The notes under the pieces were generated by a model, which was not told where the DNA came from, made no database searches, and saw nothing but the letters and a program-made list of their open reading frames with translations. From contig VHCZ01000031.1 of assembly GCA_016871535.1 (NCBI GenBank), positions 1 through 38,202 of the forward strand: DNA of 38,202 nucleotides, written 5' to 3'. The stretch comes from Verrucomicrobiota bacterium. GTDB lineage: Bacteria > Verrucomicrobiota > Verrucomicrobiia > Limisphaerales > SIBE01. This document shows, in pieces, positions 24,478-32,632 of this stretch (position 1 is the stretch's first letter; every line of letters begins with the position of its first letter). The position numbers and the translations under genes are program-made.

Positions 24478-25296
24478 ATGAACTCCGAAGTGAACTCTGT
24501 TCCCCCGAAAAAAAGAACCGGCCTGGCCCGATTCGGCCCGCCCAGGCGGCTGGCTGTTCTGGGCACGCTGTTGGCCGCCTCCATCCTGGTTTCGTGCGTG
24601 AGTGTCACGCGCGTCGTCGTGGCGCCGCCCAATATCCCCGGGGCCACGTTCGTCGGCTCGGAAACTTGTGCGCAGTGTCACGAGAACATTACGAAGGGAT
24701 TTCACGCCGCGACCCACGCGCGGTTGAAGGCGCCCGGCCAAAATGCGGCCAACGTGGGCTGCGAATCGTGCCACGGCCCCGGCAGCCTGCACAGCGAATC
24801 GGGCGGCGCGCACCACACGATCATCAACCCGCGGAAATCCCCGGACGCGTGTTTTCAGTGCCATCTGGACAAGCGGGGCGAGTTCAACCTGCCGCACCAT
24901 CACCCGGTCGTGGAGGGCAAGATCAGTTGCGGGGATTGCCACGATCCGCACAAAGGCGACGCCGTCATCGGCGGAGGCACGGCGCTGGCCACGGAGTTCG
25001 ACACGTGCGGTCGTTGTCATACGGCGCAACGCGGCCCGTTCGTTTTCGAGCACGAAGCCGTTCGCGAAGGCTGCACGACTTGCCACGCAGTCCACGGTTC
25101 GGTGAATCAGAGAATGCTCAAGGAACGGAATTCGATGCTGTGCATGAAATGCCATTTCCAGCAGCAGACGACGGCCGGCCGCATTGTCATCGGCGGGCAG
25201 GATCATACCACGCGGCTGCCTCGGGGCAGTTGCTGGTCGGCGGGCTGTCACGAAGCCGTGCACGGCTCACAGATTGGTTCGTCTCTCAGATTTTAA
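24478..25296 (+). CDS. Multihaem cytochrome c, MtrA/DmsE/PioA family, lipoprotein-like
   Basis: A 272-aa cytochrome. The N-terminus has a lipobox-like LVSC (Cys40) after a hydrophobic stretch (RLAVLGTLLAASILVSC), so it is probably a lipoprotein. Seven CxxCH sites are at Cys64, 95, 125, 151, 177, 199 and 222, and an eighth at 252 has the unusual spacing CWSAGCH (Cx4CH). The spacing, together with HHPVVEGKISCGDCH, CGRCHTAQRGPF, CTTCHAVHG and a final CH..VHGS, is that of the DmsE/MtrA/PioA family, which normally has ten haems and crosses the outer membrane inside an MtrB-type barrel. The next gene encodes such a barrel, 34 bp on. It likely moves electrons across the outer membrane in either direction. 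The gap before it (24293-24477) shows no gene. Confidence 0.9.
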   Translation: MNSEVNSVPPKKRTGLARFGPPRRLAVLGTLLAASILVSCVSVTRVVVAPPNIPGATFVGSETCAQCHENITKGFHAATHARLKAPGQNAANVGCESCHGPGSLHSESGGAHHTIINPRKSPDACFQCHLDKRGEFNLPHHHPVVEGKISCGDCHDPHKGDAVIGGGTALATEFDTCGRCHTAQRGPFVFEHEAVREGCTTCHAVHGSVNQRMLKERNSMLCMKCHFQQQTTAGRIVIGGQDHTTRLPRGSCWSAGCHEAVHGSQIGSSLRF

Positions 25297-25330
25297 CGGC
25301 CGCAAACTCACTAACCCAGTAGGAGCATCG

Positions 25331-27499
25331 ATGAACGCACTAGATCGGCGAGCAAACAGACGGCAGCAATTCGCTCTGGTCACTTCCGCGCTGTTCAGCG
25401 CCGGATTGATCAATTGGCCCGCCCAGGCGGCCGACCCGGGAGCCTCCGCCGCCGCGGCCGGAGACAAAAAACCCGCGCTGGAAAAGAAAGCGGACGACAC
25501 GGCCGCGGACTACCGCAACTGGTTCGACGTCTCGGCCGGCGGCGTGTTGCTGCAAGGCGACAAAGCGGCTTACCAGCGCCGATACGGGCTGCCTGGCAGC
25601 GCTTTTGGCGGCGTGGAAAGTTTTCATTACGAGCAGGACGTGGGCAAGAAGGGTCTCTTCTCCATCGAGGGGCGAGGCATCTTCGACACCGATGACTATT
25701 CGCTGAAACTCGAGTTGTCCAATCCGGAGATCGGCTATCTTCGCGCCGGATACAAGGAGTTCCGGTCTTGGTTCGACGGCAGCGGCGGGTACTTTCCCAG
25801 GAACGGCCAATGGTTCTCGATCTACGATGAAGAGTTGACGCTAGACCGTGGCGAAGCGTGGTTCGAAGGCGGCCTCACGCTGCCGGACAAACCGGAACTC
25901 ACGTTCCGATACAGCCATCAATTCCGGGATGGACGCAAGGACTCGACGATTTGGGGCGACTCCAACACCACCGGCGGAGCGGGCGCGCGCGGCATTGTCC
26001 CGGCGTTTAGAGACCTTGACGAGGAGCGGGACATTTTTGCGGCCGACGTGAAGCACAAGATCGGCAACACTGACCTCGGCGCCGGCTTGCGCTACGAATT
26101 CTCCAAGAACGACAATTCGCTCAATATTCGGCGGCGCCCCGGTGAAGCCACCGGCGATCGCGTCCTCACCCACCGCGAAGGAGTGGACACCGACCTGTTC
26201 AACGCCCACGCCTTTACAGAGACTCGGCTGAACGAGAAAGTCCTCGTCACCACCGGTTATTCGTTCACGACTCTCGATACGGATATCTCCGGCAGCCGCA
26301 TTTACGGCGCGGACTACGATCCGATCTACGACCCGCTCTTTGCGCGGCGGCAGCAGCGGGACGAAGGTTTCTTCGGTTTGACCGGCGGCGCGCAAGTCAA
26401 ACAACACGTGGGCAACTTCAATCTGATGCTCACGCCCTGGAGCGGTTGGGCCATTGTGCCGTCGGTGCGCGTGGAGAAACAGGACCTGGACGGAGTGGCG
26501 GAATTCACCGAAACGAACGTGGGCGCAGGCCCGGCGTTCGCGGCGGTCTCCGAGGGTTTGCTGAACTTGCGCGAGCGCGGATTTCTGGATGTATCGCAGA
26601 GCCTGGAAGCGCGTTACACCGGCCTCACGAACTGGACCTTTTATGCGCGAGCCGAGTTGCTCGAAGGCGAAGGCGATTTGATGGAGCGCGAACTGGAAGC
26701 GACCACAGGCGTGGTGGATCTGGTCCGGGACACGGACTCGACCCGTTTTACCCAGAAATACGTCGCCGGCGCCAACTGGTATCCGATCCGGCGCCTCAAT
26801 ATGGGGGCGCAGTACTACCATAAGATCCGGGAGAACAGTTACGACCACCTCCTCGATACGCCGGCTACCAATGCGCCGCCGTCCTCCAATCGCTATCCGG
26901 CGTTTTTCCGGGACCAGAATTTCGAGACGGACGACGTGAACGTGCGGGTGACAATGCGTCCGCTGGACAATGTGACTCTGGTCAGCCGATACGATTTCCA
27001 GCTTTCGACCATCGAGACCATCGGAGATTACCTGGCGCCGGTCCAGAGCGCCGAGGCGCGCAGCCATATTCTGAGCCAAAGCGTGTCGTGGACTCCGATC
27101 CCCCGGCTCTACTTGCAAGCGAGCCTCAATTATGTTTGGGACAAGACCCAATCGCCCACAGCCCGGTCCGTGCCCGGCACGAACCTGGTGTCGAACGTGG
27201 ACAACAGTTACTGGAATGCAACAGCCGCGGCGGGCTACGCGCTGTCGGACAAGACCGATTTGCAGGCGCAGTACTTCTATTATCGCGCGGACAACTACGC
27301 GGATGACTCCCAATTCACCCAGCCTTACGGCGTCGGCGCTGAAGAGCACGGCGTCACCGCTGCGATCATCCATCGCATTCGGAAGAACCTCGTCAGCACG
27401 GTGAAATACGGCTACTTCCAGAATCGGGACGAAACCTCCGGCGGCCACAACGACTACGAAGCTCACCTGGTTTACTCGAGCTTGCGGTACTTGTTCTAA
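25331..27499 (+). CDS. MtrB/PioB-type outer-membrane beta-barrel
   Basis: A 722-aa outer-membrane protein that would sheath the MtrA/PioA-type cytochrome encoded just upstream. The start ATG at 25331 follows AGGAG with good spacing, and the signal peptide ends near WPAQAA (the frame opens further upstream, overlapping the cytochrome gene, without a better start). The mature part has many alternating aromatic/polar strands (YRNWFDVSAGGVLLQ, YLRAGYKEFRSWFDGSGGYF, LEARYTGLTNWTFYARAEL), and the last residue is Phe (SSLRYLF), as needed for BAM-assisted insertion. Family assignment rests on the gene pair, the size and the strand pattern. No Cys-x2-Cys motif near the N-terminus is seen, unlike Shewanella MtrB. 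No surface decahaem (MtrC/OmcA-type) gene is in the window. Confidence 0.85.
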   Translation: MNALDRRANRRQQFALVTSALFSAGLINWPAQAADPGASAAAAGDKKPALEKKADDTAADYRNWFDVSAGGVLLQGDKAAYQRRYGLPGSAFGGVESFHYEQDVGKKGLFSIEGRGIFDTDDYSLKLELSNPEIGYLRAGYKEFRSWFDGSGGYFPRNGQWFSIYDEELTLDRGEAWFEGGLTLPDKPELTFRYSHQFRDGRKDSTIWGDSNTTGGAGARGIVPAFRDLDEERDIFAADVKHKIGNTDLGAGLRYEFSKNDNSLNIRRRPGEATGDRVLTHREGVDTDLFNAHAFTETRLNEKVLVTTGYSFTTLDTDISGSRIYGADYDPIYDPLFARRQQRDEGFFGLTGGAQVKQHVGNFNLMLTPWSGWAIVPSVRVEKQDLDGVAEFTETNVGAGPAFAAVSEGLLNLRERGFLDVSQSLEARYTGLTNWTFYARAELLEGEGDLMERELEATTGVVDLVRDTDSTRFTQKYVAGANWYPIRRLNMGAQYYHKIRENSYDHLLDTPATNAPPSSNRYPAFFRDQNFETDDVNVRVTMRPLDNVTLVSRYDFQLSTIETIGDYLAPVQSAEARSHILSQSVSWTPIPRLYLQASLNYVWDKTQSPTARSVPGTNLVSNVDNSYWNATAAAGYALSDKTDLQAQYFYYRADNYADDSQFTQPYGVGAEEHGVTAAIIHRIRKNLVSTVKYGYFQNRDETSGGHNDYEAHLVYSSLRYLF

Positions 27500-27906
27500 A
27501 TTTAACGCACGCCTTGACCTGGGGACCGCACGCGCCCCCGCGTGCTGTGGTCGGCGCCCTCGCCGACCACACTCTTCCGTCAAGAAATGCGATCGTCTGA
27601 TGGCGCGGCTTCTACGACTTTCCGATCGGCGAGGCTCCGGTGTATGCGTTTAGCGTAGCGCAGATTTCAATCTATCAGTATCGCCCGAAATCGTCGCGCG
27701 CCGCGACGATTCCCGGAGCGCGGACAGCCTTGTCCGCGCGCTGCTTGCCTCTGCGGACGACTCGCGGACATGGCTGTCCGCGCTCCTTTGGTTGCGGCCA
27801 CGCCGCGCTGCGCCGTATTCGCGGAATCGCATTCCGCAAAACTCCGACAAGCTCAAGGGCTCTGGAGATCGCCGTAGCGAACCGATTGCAAATCGGCCGA
27901 TCCGGG
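27500..27906. repeat. Repeat-filled gap, includes 260-bp dispersed repeat copy 1
   Basis: Holds a TGTGGTCGGCG/CGCCGACCACA hairpin (about 27548-27572) preceded by a GCACGCG/CGCGTGC hairpin, then a dispersed unit (about 27649-27905) that recurs at about 36077-36376. The unit's main hairpin is 27715-27786, with 24-bp arms beginning GGAGCGCGGACAGCC (one mismatch), followed by TTTGGTTGCGGC and CGCATTCCGCA segments shared with copy 2. No gene recognised. Confidence 0.8.
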
Positions 27907-29097
27907 TCATTCCCCTTCAGCCTGCAACAGCTTGGGGAAAACACGCCAAGCCCAGACCAGCACGCCGCCGATCCAGGCGATCGCGCCGTAGTTATAGTGG
28001 GAAACCATAATCTTCGGCCAGAAATCGCCGCTGACGCGCGTCGCCATGCCGAGCAGCATCAGGCCGACCGCGATCAGAAGCCAGCCATGGCGTTCCCGCA
28101 GCTTGGGCAGATTGCCGCTGTGGCCAAAGACAACCCGCGTGGCGACGGTGAACGTCATGACAGCAAAGCCGCCGATCAACGTCAGGTGCAGCAGGCTCAC
28201 GCGATAAGCCGGAACCAGCGCGATCAGAATAAATCCGCCGACCAGAGCGGCGAACGCGATTCGCAACGACGTGGCCAGCGCGTTGCCTGCCTCGGTTCCG
28301 CGCCTGGAAAATGGAAATTCCAGGGCGAGGTAACCCAGGGCCGTCGCAAATCGAACCGCATAGGCCGAGCGATGCCAGCCTTCGACCTCCAGGAAGAACG
28401 ACGCCACGATCACGATTCCCGCAACCAGCGCCCGGGCCGCTTTCTTCCGCCATTCGGCCGAGGGGGCGAGCATTTCGGGAAAATCATGCGAGCTCTTCTG
28501 CCCGAAGAACCGCGGCAAAATGAATGGCCCCACGCCGAGAATCGGAAGCAGCACGAATCCCTGATACGACAGCAGCCGCTGCAAGAGGACCCAGTAAGCC
28601 CCGCCTTCCTCCCCGCCGGGCTGGAACACCGCCAGCGCGGCTCCGGAAAGCGCGCACGCGAAGGCCAATCCCACGAGCACGAACCCCGGCGGCGGCGTGT
28701 CCTGGCGTTTTCTCGCGCGGTTGAGCATCAGGACCGCGAACAGCGTCAATAGCGCCAGGAAGATTCGATCTCCCCAAAGTATCTTCTGCATCGCGTAGGC
28801 CGTTACCATCGAGACGTGCAGAGAGAGAATCAGCAGGACGTTGCGCAAGCCCAGCGGCTCGGCGGATAGCATGCGCGGCAGCGCCGTGCCGAGAAATCCA
28901 AAGACGAACGCTCCGAAAAATCCGGAGGCCATGATCCGCGCGTGGCCCTGGCCCGGATAGAAGCTGCTGAATCCCCAGAAATGCAGCGGCCACAGCAAAA
29001 CCCCGGTAATCCCGGCCAGCACGCCGGTTGGGAAAAATATGCGAAACGGCTCCTGAGCCAGATCCGCAACGGTCGCGCGCCGTGATAAGCCTGCCAT
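27907..29097 (-). CDS. nnrS: NnrS-family membrane protein
   Basis: A 396-aa integral membrane protein with about 12 hydrophobic helices, read from ATG at 29095-29097 (the frame stays open upstream but only through repeat DNA). Family features are PFRIFFPTGVLAGITGVLLW at the start, HARIMASGFFGAFVFGFLGT, LPILGVGPFILPRFFG, LHLTLIGGFAVMTFTVATRV and FGHSG. NnrS is a haem- and copper-containing protein tied to nitric-oxide stress and denitrification regulons; its exact role is not settled. Its place in this cluster, opposite in strand to the rest, points to nitrogen-oxide metabolism and supports a nitrate/nitrite link for the molybdoenzyme. Confidence 0.88.
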   Translation of the reverse strand: MAGLSRRATVADLAQEPFRIFFPTGVLAGITGVLLWPLHFWGFSSFYPGQGHARIMASGFFGAFVFGFLGTALPRMLSAEPLGLRNVLLILSLHVSMVTAYAMQKILWGDRIFLALLTLFAVLMLNRARKRQDTPPPGFVLVGLAFACALSGAALAVFQPGGEEGGAYWVLLQRLLSYQGFVLLPILGVGPFILPRFFGQKSSHDFPEMLAPSAEWRKKAARALVAGIVIVASFFLEVEGWHRSAYAVRFATALGYLALEFPFSRRGTEAGNALATSLRIAFAALVGGFILIALVPAYRVSLLHLTLIGGFAVMTFTVATRVVFGHSGNLPKLRERHGWLLIAVGLMLLGMATRVSGDFWPKIMVSHYNYGAIAWIGGVLVWAWRVFPKLLQAEGE

Positions 29098-29180
29098 AGC
29101 CTGGTCTGTGTTCGCCCGCGGAGTTTCCGTAAGAGCGCTCCTGTTGCCAAGCGCGATCCGGATCCTCTTGTGAGCCTCGT

Positions 29181-29337
29181 GGTAGGGCGAGCATGTCCCC
29201 AGCGAGCCGAGGCGGCATGGACAAGTTCGTGTTGCATATGCAACATAGATTTGTCCATCGCAGCATCGCAGAGATGCGCTTGCACCGGACGTGTTCCGGG
29301 TACGTCGAGCGGCTCGCCGGGGCGGACTCGCCCTACC
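29181..29337. repeat. GGTAGGGCGAG-family palindrome, copy 3, with a nested palindrome
   Basis: 157 bp from GGTAGGGCGAG to GACTCGCCCTACC, with an extra palindrome nested inside at 29217-29258 (ATGGACAA...GTTGCATATGCAAC...TTGTCCAT). It lies between divergent nnrS and the next cytochrome gene, so promoters for both must fit around it. Confidence 0.85.
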
Positions 29338-29413
29338 TCGCCTTACCGCCTGACCTTGCCAAGGATCGTTCACCTCGATAATTTTCCGGGCGTGGTCGAT
29401 GCCGGAGATTCTT

Positions 29414-29752
29414 ATGAAAATGATTCTGAAAGCCAGTCTGGTCGCGGCGCTTTGTTGCCTCGCCGGGACGGCCCTCGCCGCTGATTCCGCCGCGCTCTGG
29501 GACAAACATTGCGCCTCTTGCCACGCCAAGGATGGAAGCGGCAACACCCGCATGGGCAAGAAGGTCGGGGTCAAAGATTATCGTGACGCGAAAGTTCAGG
29601 AAGCGTTGAAGGATGACAAAGCCTTCAAAGCGATCAAAGAGGGTCTCACCGAGAAAGGCGAGGAGAAGATGAAGCCGCTCGGGGACAAGCTCACGGACGC
29701 GGAGATCATGGAGCTGATCAAATTCCTGCGCAGTTTGAAGAAGGCTCCTTAG
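29414..29752 (+). CDS. Small periplasmic monohaem cytochrome c
   Basis: A 112-aa cytochrome from ATG 29414, preceded by GGAG at 7 nt (a start at 29399 would add five residues). Signal peptide MKMILKASLVAALCCLAGTALA, haem motif CASCH (HCASCHAKDGSGNTRMGKK), candidate axial Met in EKMKPLGDKL, Lys-rich surface. It is paralogous to the cytochromes at 13589, 31893, 32251 and 35581. It is followed by the seven-haem NapC-like gene; the same pairing recurs at 35581/36411. Likely a soluble electron shuttle between the NapC-like protein and other periplasmic partners. Confidence 0.92.
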   Translation: MKMILKASLVAALCCLAGTALAADSAALWDKHCASCHAKDGSGNTRMGKKVGVKDYRDAKVQEALKDDKAFKAIKEGLTEKGEEKMKPLGDKLTDAEIMELIKFLRSLKKAP

Positions 29753-29792
29753 GCCGCCCAAGAATCGCCAGGTCCATGAAAGGTTGTTGAAA

Positions 29793-29917
29793 CCCCCTCC
29801 TCTTCCTCCTCGCCCCGTGAGGAACAAGAGGGGAGAGGATTGAGGAGAGGGGAAAAACCAATGAAGATGGCTCTCCTCTCCCCGTCCCTCTCCTCCCTTC
29901 GCAGGGAAGAGAGGGCG
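29793..29917. repeat. CTCTCC/GGAGAG palindromic repeat between two cytochrome genes
   Basis: A purine/pyrimidine-skewed element (CCCCTCCTCTTCCTCCTCGC, GAGGGGAGAGGATTGAGGAG, then CTCTCCTCTCCCCGTCCCTC) occupying most of the 179-bp gap before the NapC-like gene. Related to the CCCTCACCCC elements. Confidence 0.65.
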
Positions 29918-29931
29918 AATTCCAAGTTGCG

Positions 29932-31413
29932 ATGACCGATTCCTCTGACAATCCACGCCACCCGCGCCTGGTGCGAAACTGGCTGAGCCTGGCGGGATTT
30001 ATTCTCGCGATTGGGAGCTTCTTCGCTTTCGTGCTGCTGTTCGCCATCGACCTGATGGCCGAGCACCGCAATCCCTACATGGGCATCCTGACCTACGTGG
30101 TTGCGCCCGGCTTTCTGATCTCGGGGATGGCGCTCGTGGCCGCGGGCGTGATCCTGCACCGGTGGCAGCTTCATAAGGCGTTGCCCGGCGCGCCGGCTCC
30201 GCGCATCACGATTGATCTGGCCCGCCCGCAGGACAAGAAACTTCTCGCGGGATTTCTGGTTGGCACGCCGATTTTCCTGCTCCTGACCGCATTCGGCAGC
30301 CATCGCACGTATCAGGTGAGCGAGTCGGTCCAATTCTGCGGCCAGGCGTGCCACACGCCGATGAAACCGGAGTTCGTCACCTACCAGAACTCGCCGCACG
30401 CGCGGGTGTCTTGCGTGGAATGCCACGTCGGGCCTGGCGCGGCATGGTATTTCAAATCGAAGCTGAACGGCGTCCGCATGCTCGCCTCCACCGTGGCCAA
30501 CAATTTCGAGCGGCCCATCAAAACGCCGATCAAGAATCTGCGCCCGGCCCAGGAGACGTGCGAACATTGTCATTGGCCGGAGAAATTCGTCGGCAACGTG
30601 GAACGCACTTACTCGCACTTTCTCGCCGACGAAACCAACACGCCCTTCACTGTCCGGATGTTGCTCAACGTCGGGGGAGGCGAAACCCGCTCCGGACGCG
30701 CCGGCGGCATCCACTGGCACATGAACCTCGGAAACAAGGTCGAGTACTTCGCCAGCGACGAACAACGGCAGGTGATTCCCTGGGTCCGGTTCACCGATCC
30801 GCAAGGGGTCGTGACGGAATACCGCACGAAGGATTTTCAAGGCGAACCCAAGCCGTTGGAGATTCGCCGTCTGGACTGCATGGATTGCCACAACCGGCCC
30901 GCCCACCATTTTCGCTCGCCGAATGAAGCGGTCGATCTCGCGATGTCCGTGGGACGAATCGATCCCCGTTTGCCGTGGGTGAAATCGAACTCTGTCGAAG
31001 TGTTGACGCGGAACTACGCGACCGAGTCCGAGGCGCTCCAGACAATCGCCGCCGTGTTGCGCGCCGCCTACACGGACTATTCCAAAATCGACTCGCTGGT
31101 GGGCGAGGTGCAGGACATTTTTCGCAACAACTTCTTCCCGGAGATGAAAGCCAACTGGCGCGTGTATCCGGACAACATCAGCCACAAGAACTGGGCCGGG
31201 TGTTTCCGGTGCCATGACGGGCGGCACAAGACGGCGGACGGGAAACGCTCCATCAAAGCGAGCGATTGCAACTCTTGCCACATCATCCTGGCCCAGGGCA
31301 GCGGTCCGCAACTCGAGACGCTGAACCCCAAGGGCCTTCCCTTCTTCCACATCGACGCCGAGTACTCCGACTTCGCCTGCGCAGAGTGCCACACCGGCGG
31401 ACTGGTCAAGTGA
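29932..31413 (+). CDS. Seven-haem NapC/NirT-like membrane cytochrome c, paralogue 1
   Basis: A 493-aa protein with three hydrophobic segments (about 17-42, 50-75 and 105-121) and then a periplasmic haem domain. Haem sites: CGQACH (Cx3CH, Cys136), CVECH (161), CEHCH (210), and CMDCH, CFRCH, CNSCH and CAECH further on. The block ESVQFCGQACHTPMKPEFVT followed by SPHARVSCVECH is NapC/NirT-like, where the first haem takes a Met ligand and touches quinol. Three N-terminal helices and seven haems differ from the single helix and four haems of NapC. It would link the quinone pool to periplasmic cytochromes. The second copy (36411-37892) has the same length and the same haem order. Confidence 0.9.
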   Translation: MTDSSDNPRHPRLVRNWLSLAGFILAIGSFFAFVLLFAIDLMAEHRNPYMGILTYVVAPGFLISGMALVAAGVILHRWQLHKALPGAPAPRITIDLARPQDKKLLAGFLVGTPIFLLLTAFGSHRTYQVSESVQFCGQACHTPMKPEFVTYQNSPHARVSCVECHVGPGAAWYFKSKLNGVRMLASTVANNFERPIKTPIKNLRPAQETCEHCHWPEKFVGNVERTYSHFLADETNTPFTVRMLLNVGGGETRSGRAGGIHWHMNLGNKVEYFASDEQRQVIPWVRFTDPQGVVTEYRTKDFQGEPKPLEIRRLDCMDCHNRPAHHFRSPNEAVDLAMSVGRIDPRLPWVKSNSVEVLTRNYATESEALQTIAAVLRAAYTDYSKIDSLVGEVQDIFRNNFFPEMKANWRVYPDNISHKNWAGCFRCHDGRHKTADGKRSIKASDCNSCHIILAQGSGPQLETLNPKGLPFFHIDAEYSDFACAECHTGGLVK

Positions 31414-31508
31414 ATCTCCTTCTTTGTTTCGGATTTGGGATTTCGGATTTCGCAATTTGGCCTTAAGGGTCCGTGCAAAAATAACTTCGGATTTTGGCGG
31501 GAGCGCCA

Positions 31509-31589
31509 CCTGGCCTGCGGCGAGGAGTGAGCGAGGGAGCATCCCCGCAGCGGTCTGTGACCGAGCGAACGACGAAGCCGCAGGCCAGG
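31509..31589. repeat. Variable-stem hairpin with conserved core, copy b
   Basis: Perfect 13-bp stem CCTGGCCTGCGGC/GCCGCAGGCCAGG enclosing a 55-nt core (GAGGAGTGAGCGAGGGAGCA... to GAGCGAACGACGAA). Lies inside the MITE-like element. Confidence 0.8.
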
Positions 31590-31615
31590 CGCCGCCCCGC
31601 CCCGAAGGGCTGGGG

Positions 31616-31702
31616 CTGTTTGGCTCTCTGGCGTTGTTGCTCGCTCCTTTCAGACCGCAGCGGGTCTGCTCGTCGCTCGCGCCTAGCCAGAGAGCCAAAC
31701 AG
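31616..31702. repeat. Variable-stem hairpin with conserved core, copy c (inverted)
   Basis: Perfect 16-bp stem CTGTTTGGCTCTCTGG/CCAGAGAGCCAAACAG. On the minus strand its core reads CTAGGCGCGAGCGACGAGCA... to AGGAGCGAGCAACAACG, very close to copy a, while the stem is unrelated. Confidence 0.8.
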
Positions 31703-31892
31703 CCTCCAGCAAAATCCGAAGTTATTTTTGCACGGACCCTAAGGCCAGGTATCCAAAAGAAGGAGATCAATTGCCAAGATTCGAGCAGCAGTCGGACGCG
31801 TCCGCCCGTAGGTTCGCGGTGTTGGGGCCAGACCAATATTGGCCATGGCCAGGACAAGAATTCTGAAAGCACATAACCATTCCGAGAGATTC

Positions 31893-32225
31893 ATGAAAAG
31901 ACTGATATTGCTAACGGGCGCTCTGCTCTTCGCCACCGTGATGACCGCGCGCGGCGCCGACGTGAAAGAGGTCTGGGACAAGAACTGCGCTTCCTGCCAT
32001 GGCAAAGACGGCAAAGGCGAAACCAAAGCGGGCAAGAAAGCCGGCGCGAAAGATCTGACTGATGCCAAGTACCAGGCGACTTTCACCGACGACCGGATGG
32101 TCAAGCAAATCAAGGAGGGCATGAAAGACAAGAACGGCAAAGAGCTGATGAAGCCTTTCGCGGACAAATTGTCCGACGAGGAGATCAAACAAATCGTCGC
32201 GTATGTCCGCGCGTTCAAGAAGTGA
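31893..32225 (+). CDS. Small periplasmic monohaem cytochrome c
   Basis: A 110-aa cytochrome from ATG 31893 (GAGAG upstream; the frame is open further 5-prime without a better start). Signal peptide MKRLILLTGALLFATVMTARGA, haem motif CASCH (NCASCHGKDGKGETKAGKK), likely axial Met in ELMKPF, and C-terminal helix EEIKQIVAYVRAF. It lies 25 bp before another member of the same family, so the pair is a tandem duplication that has since diverged. Confidence 0.92.
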   Translation: MKRLILLTGALLFATVMTARGADVKEVWDKNCASCHGKDGKGETKAGKKAGAKDLTDAKYQATFTDDRMVKQIKEGMKDKNGKELMKPFADKLSDEEIKQIVAYVRAFKK

Positions 32226-32250
32226 ACCTCAATACTGAAACTGGATACGT

Positions 32251-32583
32251 ATGAAAAAGATCATGTGGTTAAGCCTGGGCCTTCTCTGCGCGACCGCGGT
32301 TTCGACCCTCGCGGCGGATGTCAAAGAGAACTGGGACAAGCAATGCGCCAAGTGCCACGGCCCTGACGGCAAAGGCGACACCAAAATGGGCAAGAAATCC
32401 GGAGTTAAAGACTACAGCGATGCGAAGGTCCTCGCGGAATTGAAGGATGACCTCGCCTTCAAGCACGTCAAAGAAGGCATGAAGGAAGGCGACAAAACGA
32501 AAATGAAACCGTACGGGGACGTGCTGAGCGACACCGAGATCAAAGCGCTCGTCGCGTATATTCGAGAGTTTGGCAAGAAGTAA
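32251..32583 (+). CDS. Small periplasmic monohaem cytochrome c
   Basis: A 110-aa cytochrome: signal peptide MKKIMWLSLGLLCATAVSTLAA, haem motif CAKCH (QCAKCHGPDGKGDTKMGKK), candidate axial Met in TKMKPYGD, C-terminal helix TEIKALVAYIREF. It is in the same transcript as the gene 25 bp upstream. A clear intrinsic terminator follows 24 bp after the stop, so this two-gene unit ends here. Confidence 0.93.
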   Translation: MKKIMWLSLGLLCATAVSTLAADVKENWDKQCAKCHGPDGKGDTKMGKKSGVKDYSDAKVLAELKDDLAFKHVKEGMKEGDKTKMKPYGDVLSDTEIKALVAYIREFGKK

Positions 32584-32607
32584 CTGCGTTCCTCTGCCAT
32601 GCACCGA

Positions 32608-32632
32608 GGCGGGCCTTGCGCCCGCCTTTTTT
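32608..32632 (+). terminator. Intrinsic terminator after the cytochrome pair
   Basis: GGCGGGC-CTTGC-GCCCGCC stem-loop (7-bp perfect stem) followed by TTTTTT. It is the only textbook rho-independent terminator I found in the window. The rest of the gap to 32847 contains TTTAACCCATTCAACGGTTT-type repeats and no gene. Confidence 0.88.

Larger units (their letters stand above)
31466..31740. mobile_element. MITE-like palindromic element with 31-bp terminal inverted repeats, copy 1
   Basis: A 275-bp element bounded by perfect 31-bp inverted ends (31466-31496 and 31710-31740, starting AGGGTCCGTGCAAAAATAAC). Inside lie two variable-stem hairpins in opposite orientation (31509-31589 and 31616-31702) joined by GCGCCGCCCCGCCCC. 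There is no coding capacity. The palindrome extends a few bases into the flanks (GGCCTT/AAGGCC). A second copy starts at 37884. The remaining gap to the next gene (31741-31892) shows no gene. Confidence 0.85.

Noticed and set aside
27548-27572. TGTGGTCGGCG/CGCCGACCACA hairpin as terminator of the barrel gene
   Set aside because: Strong stem but no T tract; it belongs to a dispersed repeat.
25331-29097. Search for a surface decahaem cytochrome (MtrC/OmcA type) next to the conduit
   Set aside because: None is present: after the barrel gene there is only repeat DNA and nnrS on the other strand.
27500-29400. Repeated hairpins considered as a CRISPR array
   Set aside because: Repeats are palindromic, irregularly spaced and dispersed, with no direct-repeat/spacer period and no cas genes.
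29749-31872. 707-codon minus-strand frame
   Set aside because: Antisense to the seven-haem cytochrome and running through repeats at both ends; no recognisable domain.
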